From: Apis mellifera
Taxonomy: Eukaryota > Arthropoda > Insecta > Hymenoptera > Apidae
Assembly (NCBI RefSeq): GCF_003254395.2
Contig: NC_037640.1
Location: forward strand, 6,430,289-6,494,288
Direction of reading: 5' to 3'
Length of the DNA: 64,000 bases
This document shows positions 52,663 to 64,000 of the stretch, piece by piece. Below the pieces are notes generated by a model. It ran no database searches, was not told the DNA's origin, and saw only the letters and a program-made list of their open reading frames with translations. Positions within the stretch are counted from its first letter, which is position 1. Each line of letters starts with the position of its first letter. Position numbers and translations under genes: made by a program.

Positions 52663-55600
52663 GAAACTTTTGCATCGATAAAAGAATCATAAAGATTTAT
52701 ACTTCGAGTTATATATCGAAAAATAGATTGAGAAAAAGTAGAGATATGCAAAAGAGATGTTACAAAGCCCTCGGTAACCAATACAAAACTTTTTTACGAG
52801 AGACCCATTACATTTACATCGTTACAAAGTTAGTCTGAACGAGTTGAGGAGCGAGTGGATTCGTGCTTTAGCGGATCGAAGCGGGGCAAGTCGTGGAAGA
52901 AATCGGGGCTGGTTAAGGAGAAATGGAAGGTGGATAACGCGAATTTGAATCGATCGCGGATAGATCCGTCTCACTCAGGATCGCGTTTTGTATATGCGTC
53001 CTCAATCTTGGGACAGAAATTTTCTATTCGAGCCACGTATATCGCTCGCTCGAAACTGTGGGAAGAGGAGAGGTGAAGGAATTCGAAGAAGGTTGGCTCG
53101 GGACAGATCGATCTTTTCGAGGGATGGGAGCCGAGAACACGAAAAATGAAAGGTGCATGGGATGAATTTTTCCCGTGGTATCGTCCATTCCCACGCAGTT
53201 TCAATTTCCGATCGTACGACGAGAAAATTATCGTTAAATACAATTTTCACTGGAAATTTATATTTCAATTCATTTCACCTCCTGTTAGGATATTTTAACT
53301 TTATTTCTCTCGTGGAGAAAGAAAAAAAAAAAAAAAAAAAATGAGCGATTGTCACTTCGTGAAAATATTAATGATCAAAATTTGTATCCCGTTGTACAGA
53401 CGCTCGTAAAACTTTCTATGTATTTTATATAAGCTTAATGAACAAATTATGTTACGAAAATCTGTGATAATTTTATTTTTAATGAAAATTTACGAGTAGA
53501 GATTTTATAAAGGGCAATTTTTTTTTTTAGTGGAATATTATTTCGAAGGATTGATTGTTTTTTTTCGTTTTTTTTTTTAAATAAATAATTTTGTAATCGG
53601 ATAGAATAAAACTTTTATGTTATTACATGCTCATTTTAATGCTTTATCACTGCGTAAAACAAAAAGAAAATTTCTTTTTCTTTTGGAAAAAGAAATTGCT
53701 CCATATATAATTTATTACAGTTTTACATATGAAAATGTTTATTAATATATTCAATTATTTAAATTCCTTTATATAAGAAGATTGTATATATATTTTTGTG
53801 ATATGCGCTTAGATAAATATCGTGGATAAAATTAAATATAATAATCGTTGTAATAATATAATTTTTATAATGTGAACAATATACATGATGGTATTCTTTA
53901 TGAAATCTCTTTTCGCGATATTTTATATATATATTCAGTACTATGTCGATCTTAACTAAATTTCCAAGAGTATTCGCGAGATAAAAATTTGATTTGCACG
54001 GAGAAAATTTGATTTCCTTGGTCGAAATTCGTTGATACGTTCGAATACGCGGAATCCTACATTTTCTTTCGTAAAATAGATAGGAATTGATTGATAAACT
54101 GATCCTAAGTAAATTTCCTCGAGCGCTTTCCAGAATAAATTCTCTATCTAAAGTAAAGTTTCATTTATTATTATATACCCGAGAAAGAATTTAATTTCGA
54201 GCGATATAATCCCGTTTGTTTTTTAACCGATTTGACGTTACGTTCATCCCCCTCGCTCCCACGAGTATTAAACCGTTAAAAATAATCTTTGCGCCTTAAT
54301 CCTACTCTTCTGTTCCATTTGATCAAAGCAAAATTTCATTCTCGAAACTTAATTGTATGTTTAATACAATACTTGTCAACATATCGATGTATCGACACAT
54401 CGAGATATTTAGAATATAACTTTACGCGAAAATCATTTATAATATTAATTCCAGTTAATTCTTTCATTTCTGACATCAAATGAAAAAATTACAACCCACT
54501 TTTTTTAATCTCTCGAGCAAATATATAAAATTGGTGATCGTCACTTGTCACAGAAAGCGATAATAAAATCTTCTTCCCTTCTTCTTTCTGTTTAATTTTT
54601 TTTTTTTATTATTATTTACTTATAAAAACTCCCAATCAACAATCGTTGATCGCGTTCTTTGTATCGATAATATAAAAGCACAAGATGGATAAAATTCAAG
54701 AATTCCAGCCGTTCCAAAAAATATTAAAATTCATTTCTCAAGGGCGGAAGATCAAAGGCAAATCGACCCAACCCCACTATCCGCCGACCAAGTCCTATCT
54801 TTTCGTGGTCGTGTTGCCCCGGCAATCGATAGGAGTGTCCGGACGCAGAGTGCACCAAGTCAAACATTATTATCGATAGTGGCCCCCCTCGTCCCTCGTT
54901 TCGTTGCGTCTAGCGTGCAACGTTAATTGGACATGCACGTACATCCTGCGGGTTTATGGCTGGAAAGGCGTCGTTCACCGGCGAGTCGCTCTCACGATTG
55001 TTTCTCGACGACGGCGTCTCCAACGAGCCGTGTTTCATCGACTTTGTTATTCCAGGCTGACAATCGAGTCAATTAATACCGTCCCAAATCTATCTGTTCG
55101 AATTGGGATTGGCATTGTGATTGTTGAAAATTTGTATCTCGTGATACGAAGCGAAAGCTCAGATCAGGTTTCGTGTTTCGAAAAGCATTTCCTCGCGCGT
55201 TCGAGAGGATATTCGGGAGAATGGGATTGAAAGCAAAGAATAAAGTTTCGTTTCTTTTTTTCTTTTTTTTCTCTCTCTCTCTCTCTTAGAAATTGCGGGT
55301 GATTCACCTGTGATCTTATTTTAAATCCTCCTTTGCCCGTGGTGTTATTTTAAGGAAATGCGAAATGAATAATTGATCAGACTCTCTGGTGGAAAAATAG
55401 ACGTAGGATGATACGAACTTGTCCTTTGAAAACGTATGGCAGCCTTGATAAATAAAGATTTCTCACCGGTGTATTAACAGAGATAGCGATCTTAATGATG
55501 ATACGGCATGCAAAGATATGGATCGATTGGAACGTTTGTACTTTAAAATCAAAACGTTTCTGTCTATCGTTTGTTTGTTTTTCATTTCATGTGTATATAT

Positions 55601-58600
55601 CAAGATGTGCTTTGAATAAGTGATAGGCAAGCAAAAAGTGTCGAATTTTGAAAGTTAATGTTTAAAATTTTTTATTTTAAATTTATAGATATGTTAAAAA
55701 CATTTCGATTAAAATCAGAAACGAGATATATTTACGAGGATCCTGCCCTCCCCCTTCTCTTCCTCTCATTAGTTGTGCACGCTCGATACGAATTGACCAA
55801 CGGTATGTAACATTTATCGTTTGTCACCTCGGCTTGTTGGAAATGCAATTTGCCGAAACGATCATCGTGTAATATTGGCTGGAATGAGATATGTAATAGA
55901 ATGACATTAACGGATCCCGACCTAAACCTCGTTACAATTTACCGCGATCGTTATAGAGCGATCGTGTATTGCCTCGAATGCAACAGATGTCCCACGGAAA
56001 GCCGTGAATTTGTCATTGGATTCAATTAATACGCTTATCCTAAAAGATTACGTATTACGATTGTTCGTATGTTTACAATAGGAATACAATTGAATATCGG
56101 GATAGAATAGAAATGTTAAATCTCACATTGCCGTTGCATTAATGTTGCGTTTTATCGTAAACGAAGATTCAATCCGACAATTTCTGATTTTGCAGTTGTA
56201 AGGAATCGATTTATCATTAAATCTCTCTGCGAACGAATCATTAAAATTATTATCATCGATTTTTGAAATGAAACGAGGCGAATGATAAAGGAAATTTCAT
56301 CTATTGTGCGTTATTTTAAGCCGGCGATAACCAATTATTCTACTTGCTTGCGAAATTTTGAGATCACGTAAAATAACACAGTATTTAATTGAAAATATTA
56401 TTAAAGAGGATTAGGAAAAATTTCTTTCGGATCAATTTTTAACATCTTTAAGAACCAATTAAGAAATAGATCAAAAGATACTATATAAAGATCATTATAC
56501 TTTTCTTTCGAAACTGAGTTTCTAAAAAATTTTCACTCATAGTACTCAAATATATTTATTTATCTGAAACGAGCGTACGTCTGAATATTAAATTGTTCAA
56601 TTCATCATCAACTCCATACCCTTCGTATTATAGAGCGGAAAGATGAAGACGAGCATTGGTAACAACAATGATAAATCGTAATCACGATGAAAACATGTTG
56701 AACGCGTTCTCTCGCAACTGAAATGACACGAGATCATCTCGCCCCCAGCTGGGCCTACAGTTATTCAGTCCAACCCGTCGTTACATCGTGGGAAAATACA
56801 CAATTGCGGACCCGAGTGGAAACAAACCGCGTTTTCCAGAGGAAAAGTTGACGAGTGGGAATATACGTGGCGTGGGCGAACGTTAAATCGAGGATCAATT
56901 AATTTGTGGCGAGGGAAAAATGAACAACAATGACGTATGTTGCGGTTTCGAGACGAAACGTGAATAGGATACAGGGTATAATGGAAGATTTTTTTTTTTC
57001 TTTTTTATTGCTTAATTTCGAAATAAGTTTTAATTGCCGACGTTGTTAGAAAGCTTCCAAGTGTGGTGGAATAAATATAATTAGAATAAGAAACCCGTGA
57101 AACGTGTTATCTCTTGTTGTCTCGTTTTATACGTCGTCCTCGAGAAACTTGTTTCGAGTTCCGACGATAGTAACGATAGAACGATGATCGTGAAAATTTT
57201 CCACGAGTCTATTTTTTTTTTTTTATATATATAATTGCTTTTGTTGAATTGGACAGCTTGGTGAAATTTAAAAATTTCTTCACACAAATCTACGAAAGAT
57301 ATAATAGAAAATAGAATAGTTTTAAAGTTTTCGATTAAAATGTTCGATCGTCCGTGAATAAATTTTAAGTTGAATTATTAATTTTAGAATCATTCTCGTT
57401 CGTAGCGAGCGTTCGAGATATCTTCTGCAAATAATTTCCTTTTTGCACACGCGAATTCAAGATTATCCGGTAAATTTACATTAATGGTACGTTAAAACGA
57501 TCGTTTGCACTCCAACAAAGAAAGACAACAGATCTTTATATTCTTTCGCCTTGCAATTTTGTACCCAAAGGAATTCTTCGTTTGGAAACAACAGGGTGAA
57601 ATTAATAAATATAATTCTTTGGAATATAATTCTTAATTAAAATACTTTCCCTTCGAATATTCGATAATAAAACATCTTTGGAGATTCGTGACGATAAGAA
57701 ATAGCGAGTTAATCGTAAGATGGAACAGTTATAGAAGACTAGTCGATCGTTTGAACTTGTTTCCATGATACGTGTTATTTCGAAAGTTTTTTTTTTGCGC
57801 GCTTTTCATGATCATCATTTCTTTCGTAAACGTGACAAAATCATCAACTAAAATGTAATTATTTCGTGACAAAATTTACAAAACTATAAACCTATAAAGT
57901 TACTTAATTTTTTCTACAATTAAATCCAAATATGAAAATATGGATGAATTAAAGTTAAAGTTAAAGCAAATTACTTTCGAAAAAATAACGTAGAAAGTAT
58001 AAATCTTTTCTGTCAGGATTTCGATTGATCGAAAATATAGAAGCTGCTGTATAAATCTCTATCTTCTGTATCTTGGTTCGAAAAAAAAAAGAAGGGATGA
58101 ATCCCCTGCACGAAATCGAATCGACGATGGCCAAGATACGCAGCGTTGAAAATAGCATGCGGGCCAATCCATCGCAAAGACTATACCGAGGACAATACCG
58201 AAGTACATAGTACGAAAGGATTTTCGTAAATGGCGCAATCTAACCGCATCATTTACGACACCTGACGGAATAGTTTGATAAAGTGAATAGTTTAGATAAT
58301 ACTGGAGAAAAATGAGGAAGCATAAACGAGGAAATATATCGAAAAACTGGTGGCACGTATATAATATCCTTTTGTCTTCGAAGGAAAAGAAAGTAGAAGA
58401 TTGTAGAAGATTGAAAAAATTCAAAATTTTATGAAATATCACAAATCCAATTGGTTATTAATTTATATTCCAATATTGAAATTTATTGATTCATACCATA
58501 AAATTAAAGATTTTTATTATTATTCTCCTCGAGAAATTTCCAGAAAACCAGAGACCGTAATAACGTGGAAAATCGTGGCTATTAACCGTAACAACGACAC

Positions 58601-58762
58601 CAACTGCTCCTTTATTCGGAGGGTATCGCGGAACGGGTTTAATTAAAGATGAAAATTCGCATCGCCTTGCGGACGATAAACGGAAGTCGAATCATTCTTA
58701 AAATAATCATAGAGCGTATAATGTCGCATTAGCATATCTCGTCCTACCCCACTGGGGAACTT

Positions 58763-58799
58763 GTAAACACACTTTAAGGCGGAGCAGAAAGGTGTTTAC
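58763..58799. promoter_or_regulatory. Paired forkhead-type motifs, cluster B
   Basis: GTAAACA at 58763-58769 and TGTTTAC at 58793-58799 lie 23 nt apart. The second sits in AAAGGTGTTTAC, the same 12-mer that contains a site in cluster A 20 kb away. It is about 1.1 kb inside the putative first intron, close to the inferred promoter. Confidence 0.3.
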
Positions 58800-59916
58800 C
58801 GACTGTCTCGCCGTACATTAATTTCGTCCCTCGTTACATAAAAGTAACTCCTCTCTTGTTCGTCGTTCAATTGCGCTCTTTCTTTCCCGACCAGAGAAAT
58901 AAGTAGAAGGAATTCGAAACGAGTCCCCTGCGGAAGGACGAAGAAGAAATTGTTTCGAAAATTGTTTGTCGATGGAAATACCGCATCTTTCTCATTCTAC
59001 CTCAGAGAGATATAGAATACAGAAATCGTTCGTATAATTGAAATTCAGATGCATAGCCAATTTCACACTCGAATACAATTTGTCTGCTCGTCTGAAAGTC
59101 TGCGTGGGAAGATTAGGAGAAGTTACGTTCGGGGGTTGCGGCGAGTAACAAAATGCAACGAGAAAACATCTCGGGTGCAGTACCATTAATAATCCACATC
59201 AGGCACGCACACCTCAAGGTATAAAACTAACGCTCCTCGTGCGAGAGTAATCGAATAACTAGGCACGGTATTATGGAAATTAATTATTTTATTAGAAACT
59301 GTGCCCCTGTGTTCATAAAGTGATTCGAATGGGAGTCGTTTCGTTAAGATTTATTGAAGTTTGCTAAATGTAGACAATGGTTGTTACGTTGTTAATATTC
59401 CACAAAGGAATATTGTTGTTCGAGTAATTCGCACATTGTCCAGAGAGGAGTTTGAGAAAGTTTTCAACGGCCGGTCACTAGACATTGTTTTCACTGACTC
59501 CCTATGCGGGTGTATGTACCACTTTCGGTCGAGCGGAGCGATGAATTAAAGAACTAGGAGGGAATACTAAAAAGGACCCGTAGACCGTTGCCTCTGACAT
59601 CGTGAACATTCGTCGATTTTTCCTCGTTATATATCTTTTTCAAAACTTTCCTAACTATTGTATATGATCGATAAACCTAATCGATAAACTTTAAAAAAAT
59701 TTACGAATTAATCGAAAAAAAAACACGAGATAAAAATAATAAAATATAATACAATAATAAGCTTTCATCACTGTCTCTCTTTCAAAAATCTTCGAATTTC
59801 ATTGCAATTGGCGCGTCGTTGTTAACCTAGCTTAACACAATCATACCCGAAGAAATCATGTTTTCCAAAAGTTTTCTAAAAGTTTTACACCGTCACCGTG
59901 GAACGACGAAACTTAC

Positions 59917-60587
59917 CTGAACACTTCGAAGAGAAGAGGAGCGCGACGGCTCGGTTAACAGGTGAGAACCGAATCGGGTTGCGGGAGCGCGGGAAAGCGG
60001 TCCCTCGTTGATCAGCCGGTAACTCGCGAACTCGAAAAGTGGTTCGACTCGGCCGGTTGACGGGTCGCTCGCAACGGACTGTTGCTGCGTTCGCCGAGGA
60101 TTGCGCGTTAGATTTTGATTTGGTTTTGGGGGGGCAAAGCAGGTGAACGTGGCTCGTGGCGCCCTGGATAAAGACCGACGTCCGTTGCCAAGACGAACAC
60201 ACCGTTACGGACGAGCTAGCTCTGTCCGGTACTCCGCTACGGTGCCGGGTACTATCCTCGATGCTTTTAGTCGGCGTCTGCGCTCTCGTAACCTTCCGAC
60301 CTTCTCTTCCACCTGCACACCCCCACCTAATGGCCCGGCGTATTTTAGACTGCAGCCGCGCTAGCTGCTCTCTCTCTCTCGCTCTCCTTCCGCCCTCCGC
60401 TCTCCTCCGTAAGCTTGTCTCCGTCTCCGATCCCCTCCTCCCTCTTTTCTTTGTGCGCACCTGACTACCCCTACCACGCAACAGCACCTGATGCTGCACC
60501 TGAGCTAGTAGTAGGGGTCAACGCTTCCGCTCCCATCTTCTGCGAGGATATAATCAGCCCGAATATAACCTGTGGACCATCGACTGA
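59917..60587 (-). promoter_or_regulatory. Probable 5' untranslated first exon and CpG-rich promoter of the Ras-like gene
   Basis: This block is far richer in GC and CpG than its surroundings and ends on the minus strand in a consensus donor, CAG followed by GTAAGT (GT at 59916-59915). A TCAGTC initiator-like word at 60587-60582 would put a start near 60585. The Ras-like gene at 29.9-32.4 kb is the only supported minus-strand gene downstream, and it has an unpaired acceptor at 32407, so I infer that the two join across a 27.5-kb intron. A 16-codon uORF begins at the minus-strand ATG near 60533. The long open frame across the block has no ATG start and would stop seven codons after the splice, so it is probably not coding. 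The exon could instead belong to a gene I did not detect. Confidence 0.5.
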
Positions 60588-63113
60588 GGCGCTTTGTGTA
60601 TCGCGTGTGAACGGTAATTACGAGTGTTTTGCCGTGAAGGTTTGGAGGGATATTTAGGATTTTGCTTTTGTATATATATATATACGGCTGTGTAACTGGC
60701 AGGTGGTCACTTTGACGAACGTATAACTTTGACGAAGAGGCAATAAATTGGAAATGTGATTGATTGTCGAGTCGGTGGGTAATTAGATTCGTTCCACCGT
60801 CGATTTTCCTCGTGGAAATCAAGAATCAAAATTACAGCGGACGCGGGAAATTTGTCTTTTCGATGGTGCTGCTGCGGGTGGGATTTGCGATTTGGAAAGG
60901 AGAAATATCTGATTATCTGAGTGATTCGAGTAATTTCGTTCTTCGATTTTGATCTTGATCGTGAAAAAAAGGAAAAATCAAATGATATGGCTGTCGAAAC
61001 TTGTGTTCGTTCGATGGAGAAAATTGGAGAATATTGGAAGGAGATTGGAAGGGGAAATGTGATTGCGAAATCTTTTGTTTTTTTGAGGGGGGGAGAGAGA
61101 AGGGAGAGAGGGAGGATAATTAAATTTTATTTTGACTTTGCTCGTGGAGAGTTTCTGTTATACGTTTAATGAACTATGTTTATGGACTTCTTGGTTATTT
61201 CATTAACGTTTATTTAAGATCCATTATGTGAATTATTATTATTGGAGTTTTTAATCCCCCTCCACTCACGCAGCACCGCTGCTTTAACTAGAGATTGTAT
61301 AATGTCGTGTTGGCATTAATATCGTGAAAAGATAAAGGTGTCTCGCTTTTTTCCACTCCACCTCCATTCCTTTTACTCGTTTTGGTGATACATCTTACAA
61401 CATCATCCGCTTCGTTTCTTTTTTTCTTTTTTTTCAACCAAATCTCTTTCACAAAATTTTCACCGCCGGAACAGATTTCCCCTATAAAAAATACACACTT
61501 CGATCCGCGAAATTACGTATCCAAAGAAATATCCTGAAGAAATGTCGAGGATATATAGCGGTTGTTTACTCAGAATTTAGATGAGAGATCCGCATCTACT
61601 TCGTAGAAGGGACCAGAGAAAATATTACCGATATTTTCATGCAAATAAACGTATCATTTATCGAAAAAGGCCGATGAGGAAGAAGTATTCGTCTCCTCCT
61701 TCGTTTTCCTCCTCGAAATATTTTTGCCAACAATCCACCTAACTTTTAAAACGGCATATTTAAATATACTATTTCTCTCTTTCTTCCTATATACATACAC
61801 CGCAATCAGTACACCGATTTTTCGAATATAATCAATATTGGAGACCACCGAGAGAGAGTTTAGTTTGAAATCGAATTCAGTTTCACACATTTTGAATTTT
61901 GTTGATTCAGTCACTACTGTATTTATACACTAGACAAACTAATCAAACTTCGTTCTGTTCGTGGGTGGAACATGTCTCCGACCGCAATATTCATTCACAA
62001 ACTCCAAACTCGAGATTAATTTTATTTTTAAAGTTTCCATTTCGATAAATTCTTCCTCAACGGGAAAAAAATTCGAGCTTAAAGCTATTCAAGTGTATTC
62101 GCATTTCCCTGGGGTATGTCAGACCACCCAGGGAGGTAGTTACCACGGTATCGATGCACCTGAGATACGGAGGGGTCAATGTTTGCACGCACAACTTTGA
62201 TGAGATTCAAGTTACTTTCCAGGCAGGGGGGTATTAGGTGGGATGCAGGGTAGGGTAGGCTGGTGCAAGCACGGAGTCGGACGACGCCGCACGGCCATTC
62301 AATTCTGCCAGCTCGTCTAAAGTTTTCCAATTTTACGTTTGCTGTTGGACGGATCACCTCGGATCATCTCGTTTCCTGCTACTTTTTTACACGCAGAGTT
62401 ATGCCAGTATCTCTTCTTCCCCGTGTTTATTTTAAAAATTGATACAAAGAGAGAGAACGTATTTTTTCATTTATATTCTTTCATTTTTTTTTCCTTTCGT
62501 CTCTTTGTTTACATCGTGTCTTTTACGTTTTTTTTTAAATCCGATGATATTTAAAATCTTTAACCAAATGAGAAAAATTTCCATCAAACGAGCGCTTTTT
62601 GGAAATACATATATTCCCGCAAAAAGTTTTCTTCAAAAGTTTGTATTCCATTGTTAATGATTTCAATATTACATACAGATAAAAAATCTTATTATCTCAG
62701 CCCCATTTCTATCTTTCTTCTTTTTCTCTCTCTTTTGCGTCTCGTTAGTATCCCCTTTACGTTCTTACCTCCCTTTTCTTCTTTTTCCCCCATTTTATTT
62801 TTTCCTCCCCTCAGTAAGATCGACCTTTGAGATTTTAAACCCTGTAGCTACGCCAGGAGGGAGGGATGTGGAATGTTAGGGAAGAGTCTTCGATGACGAG
62901 GAACGAAAGTTCTCCTCGTTCTGGAACAGAGGCAACGACCGAAATCGAGGCGACTTGTTTTCTTCGTGGAAACGTGGATTTCGTCGACAAACATCGAACT
63001 ATTCACTTTGCAGAGAGAGGGAAAGAGAGAGAGAGAGACCTAGATTTCCTTTTCTTGCGTGCTCTCCTCGACACGGCCGATCGCGTACGTGCATCACTCG
63101 AAGACAGGAGGCG

Positions 63114-63206
63114 ATGATTTACGGTTTAGAGGAGGATTCTTCCGGTTCGATAAGACCGGTAGATGCGCTGGTTGATGAATGTTTCAAACTGATGGACGAT
63201 AAATAA
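63114..63206 (+). CDS. Uncharacterised 30-codon open frame
   Basis: ATG to TAA, acidic, product beginning MIYGLEEDSSGS and ending LVDECFKLMDDK. Its composition (few repeats, balanced acidic and hydrophobic residues) looks more protein-like than its neighbours. The stop overlaps an AATAAA. The frame stays open upstream through a GA-repeat stretch without convincing content. I recognise no family; it could be a terminal exon, a small ORF or chance. Confidence 0.15.
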   Translation: MIYGLEEDSSGSIRPVDALVDECFKLMDDK

Positions 63207-63882
63207 ACGAGATTCGTTTGCCGATGTGTTGTGTCGCGATATAATCAATTTCTCCGGGAGACATCAGAAATTTTTAACAAAATTTTCTGTTAAACGTATT
63301 GATTAATCGAGAGGGTGAGAAATCTCGTTTCGAATACGTGATTGAACGCGAGATTTCTCTTTCAAACATCCTCTTGATAAATGATTAGTTATAATGAAAT
63401 TTCAATTAAATCGTATACACGATTGGCTTCGTCGAGGTTGATTGCGATACAAGGATTAATCGCGAAATTTATGAGTCTTTATTATTGCCCATTGCTTATT
63501 TCAATTGCTTATTTTTCTGGAAATTAGTAGAATAATTCCGATATTTTTTCCCCTAATAAGTTACTCTTTCGCGATTTCGATTGATTTGCATTTCATAATG
63601 GAATAATTGATTTTCTCATTGCAACAAATATCTCTCGTTAAACTTGAAACAAAGTTTTGGAAAGAGGAATGCGCAATAATCTTCACTAATTTAAAAAGAT
63701 TTAGCCTGGCTAATTATTTCCTAGAAAATAATTCTTGTTCAAACTTGTTCATAAAAAATATTCGCACCCTGCAAAAAAACAGGTTTATTGCAAATCAAAA
63801 AAAAAAGTTTCGCAACAGCGGGAGGACGATCGTTGCGATGAAATAAAATTTTGAACGCGCCAGCTTCTCGAATTCGATCGTC

Positions 63883-63888
63883 TCAGTT
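63883..63888 (+). promoter_or_regulatory. Possible plus-strand initiator (TCAGTT)
   Basis: The arthropod initiator consensus TCAGTY occurs in a locally CpG-rich stretch that continues to the window edge. An AT-rich segment lies about 33-44 nt upstream. No downstream promoter element of the usual form is seen at +28. A gene starting here would extend past the window. Confidence 0.15.
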
Positions 63889-64000
63889 CGAGCAGTAACT
63901 GAAATACCACGAGCACGAGAAATTCCTCGTTCTCACTTCGTGGAGAATCGCATCGCGCCCTTAAAATAACTTAGAAACTTGTCTACTGGGTCCGTTGAAC

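Larger units (their letters stand above)
32407..59916 (-). other. Probable 27.5-kb first intron of the Ras-like gene
   Basis: The stretch lies between the acceptor at 32407 and the donor at 59916. I see no coding exon in it that I can support on either strand. It holds CpG-rich patches (about 33.0-33.6, 34.6-35.0, 35.75-36.6, 40.5-40.9, 41.1-41.5, 46.1-46.7, 52.85-53.2 and 54.75-55.2 kb), many dinucleotide and trinucleotide runs, a hairpin element at 50.1-50.3 kb, and two clusters of forkhead-like motifs. Large first introns full of enhancers are usual for developmental insect genes. That it is a single intron is inferred from splice-site pairing. Confidence 0.45.
60600..64000. other. Right flank, no firmly supported gene
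   Basis: It holds a short TA run at about 60671-60684, pyrimidine-rich stretches (61.4, 62.45-62.8 kb) and a CpG-rich patch at 62.1-62.4 kb. A 30-codon open frame at 63114-63206 and a TCAGTT initiator-like word at 63883-63888 are noted separately. It is probably the space between the Ras-like promoter and a neighbouring gene to the right. Confidence 0.5.

Noticed and set aside
52640..53341. Poly-A runs as tails of retroposed genes
   Set aside because: No gene-like body or target-site duplication was seen beside either run.
59885..60499. 204-codon minus-strand open frame in the CpG-rich block
   Set aside because: Its first codon is GTG, it is rich in Arg and Ser with no recognisable domain, and if spliced at 59917 to 32406 it stops seven codons later out of frame with the GTPase. 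Long open frames are expected in such GC-rich DNA.

Overview
The window looks like nuclear DNA from an insect, most likely an aculeate hymenopteran such as a bee. It is AT-rich with islands rich in CpG and TCGA-type words, has many short simple repeats, shows no operon-like packing, and its genes carry GT-AG introns as short as 56-64 nt. Species is inferred from composition only.

Two protein-coding genes are well supported, both on the minus strand. At 24.8-26.4 kb is a five-exon gene for coilin, the Cajal-body scaffold. It can be joined in frame from ATG to stop (425 codons), with the coilin N-terminal domain, a basic nuclear-localisation cluster and the C-terminal Tudor-like domain. At 29.9-32.4 kb are three coding exons of a Ras-superfamily GTPase of the Ras-dva/RASD kind (272 residues). 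All five G-boxes and a CAAX end are present, but non-standard residues sit where Ras has Gly12, Gly13 and Gln61. Its first coding exon begins with a splice acceptor inside the 5'UTR, so an untranslated exon lies upstream. The best candidate is the CpG-rich block at 59.9-60.6 kb, which ends in a perfect minus-strand donor. If the two join, 32.4-59.9 kb is one intron of about 27.5 kb.

Region by region: 1-6.9 kb is AT-rich with no supported gene. 6.9-7.9 kb has a CpG-rich block followed by a possible two-exon micro-gene on the plus strand (low confidence). 7.9-24.7 kb holds simple repeats and CpG patches but no gene I can support. 24.8-26.4 kb is coilin. 26.6-27.4 kb is an inverted pair of repeat arrays built around the word AGATGGCGC, directly upstream of coilin. 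28-29.9 kb is the probable 3'UTR and downstream flank of the GTPase gene. 32.4-59.9 kb is the probable giant intron, with microsatellites, a 185-bp hairpin element and two paired forkhead-type motif clusters. 60.6-64 kb is flanking DNA with a 30-codon ORF and a possible plus-strand initiator near the right edge.

The two genes have unrelated roles, nuclear RNP assembly and membrane-linked signalling. Nothing in the sequence suggests they work together. No tRNA, rRNA, CRISPR array or intact transposase gene was seen.
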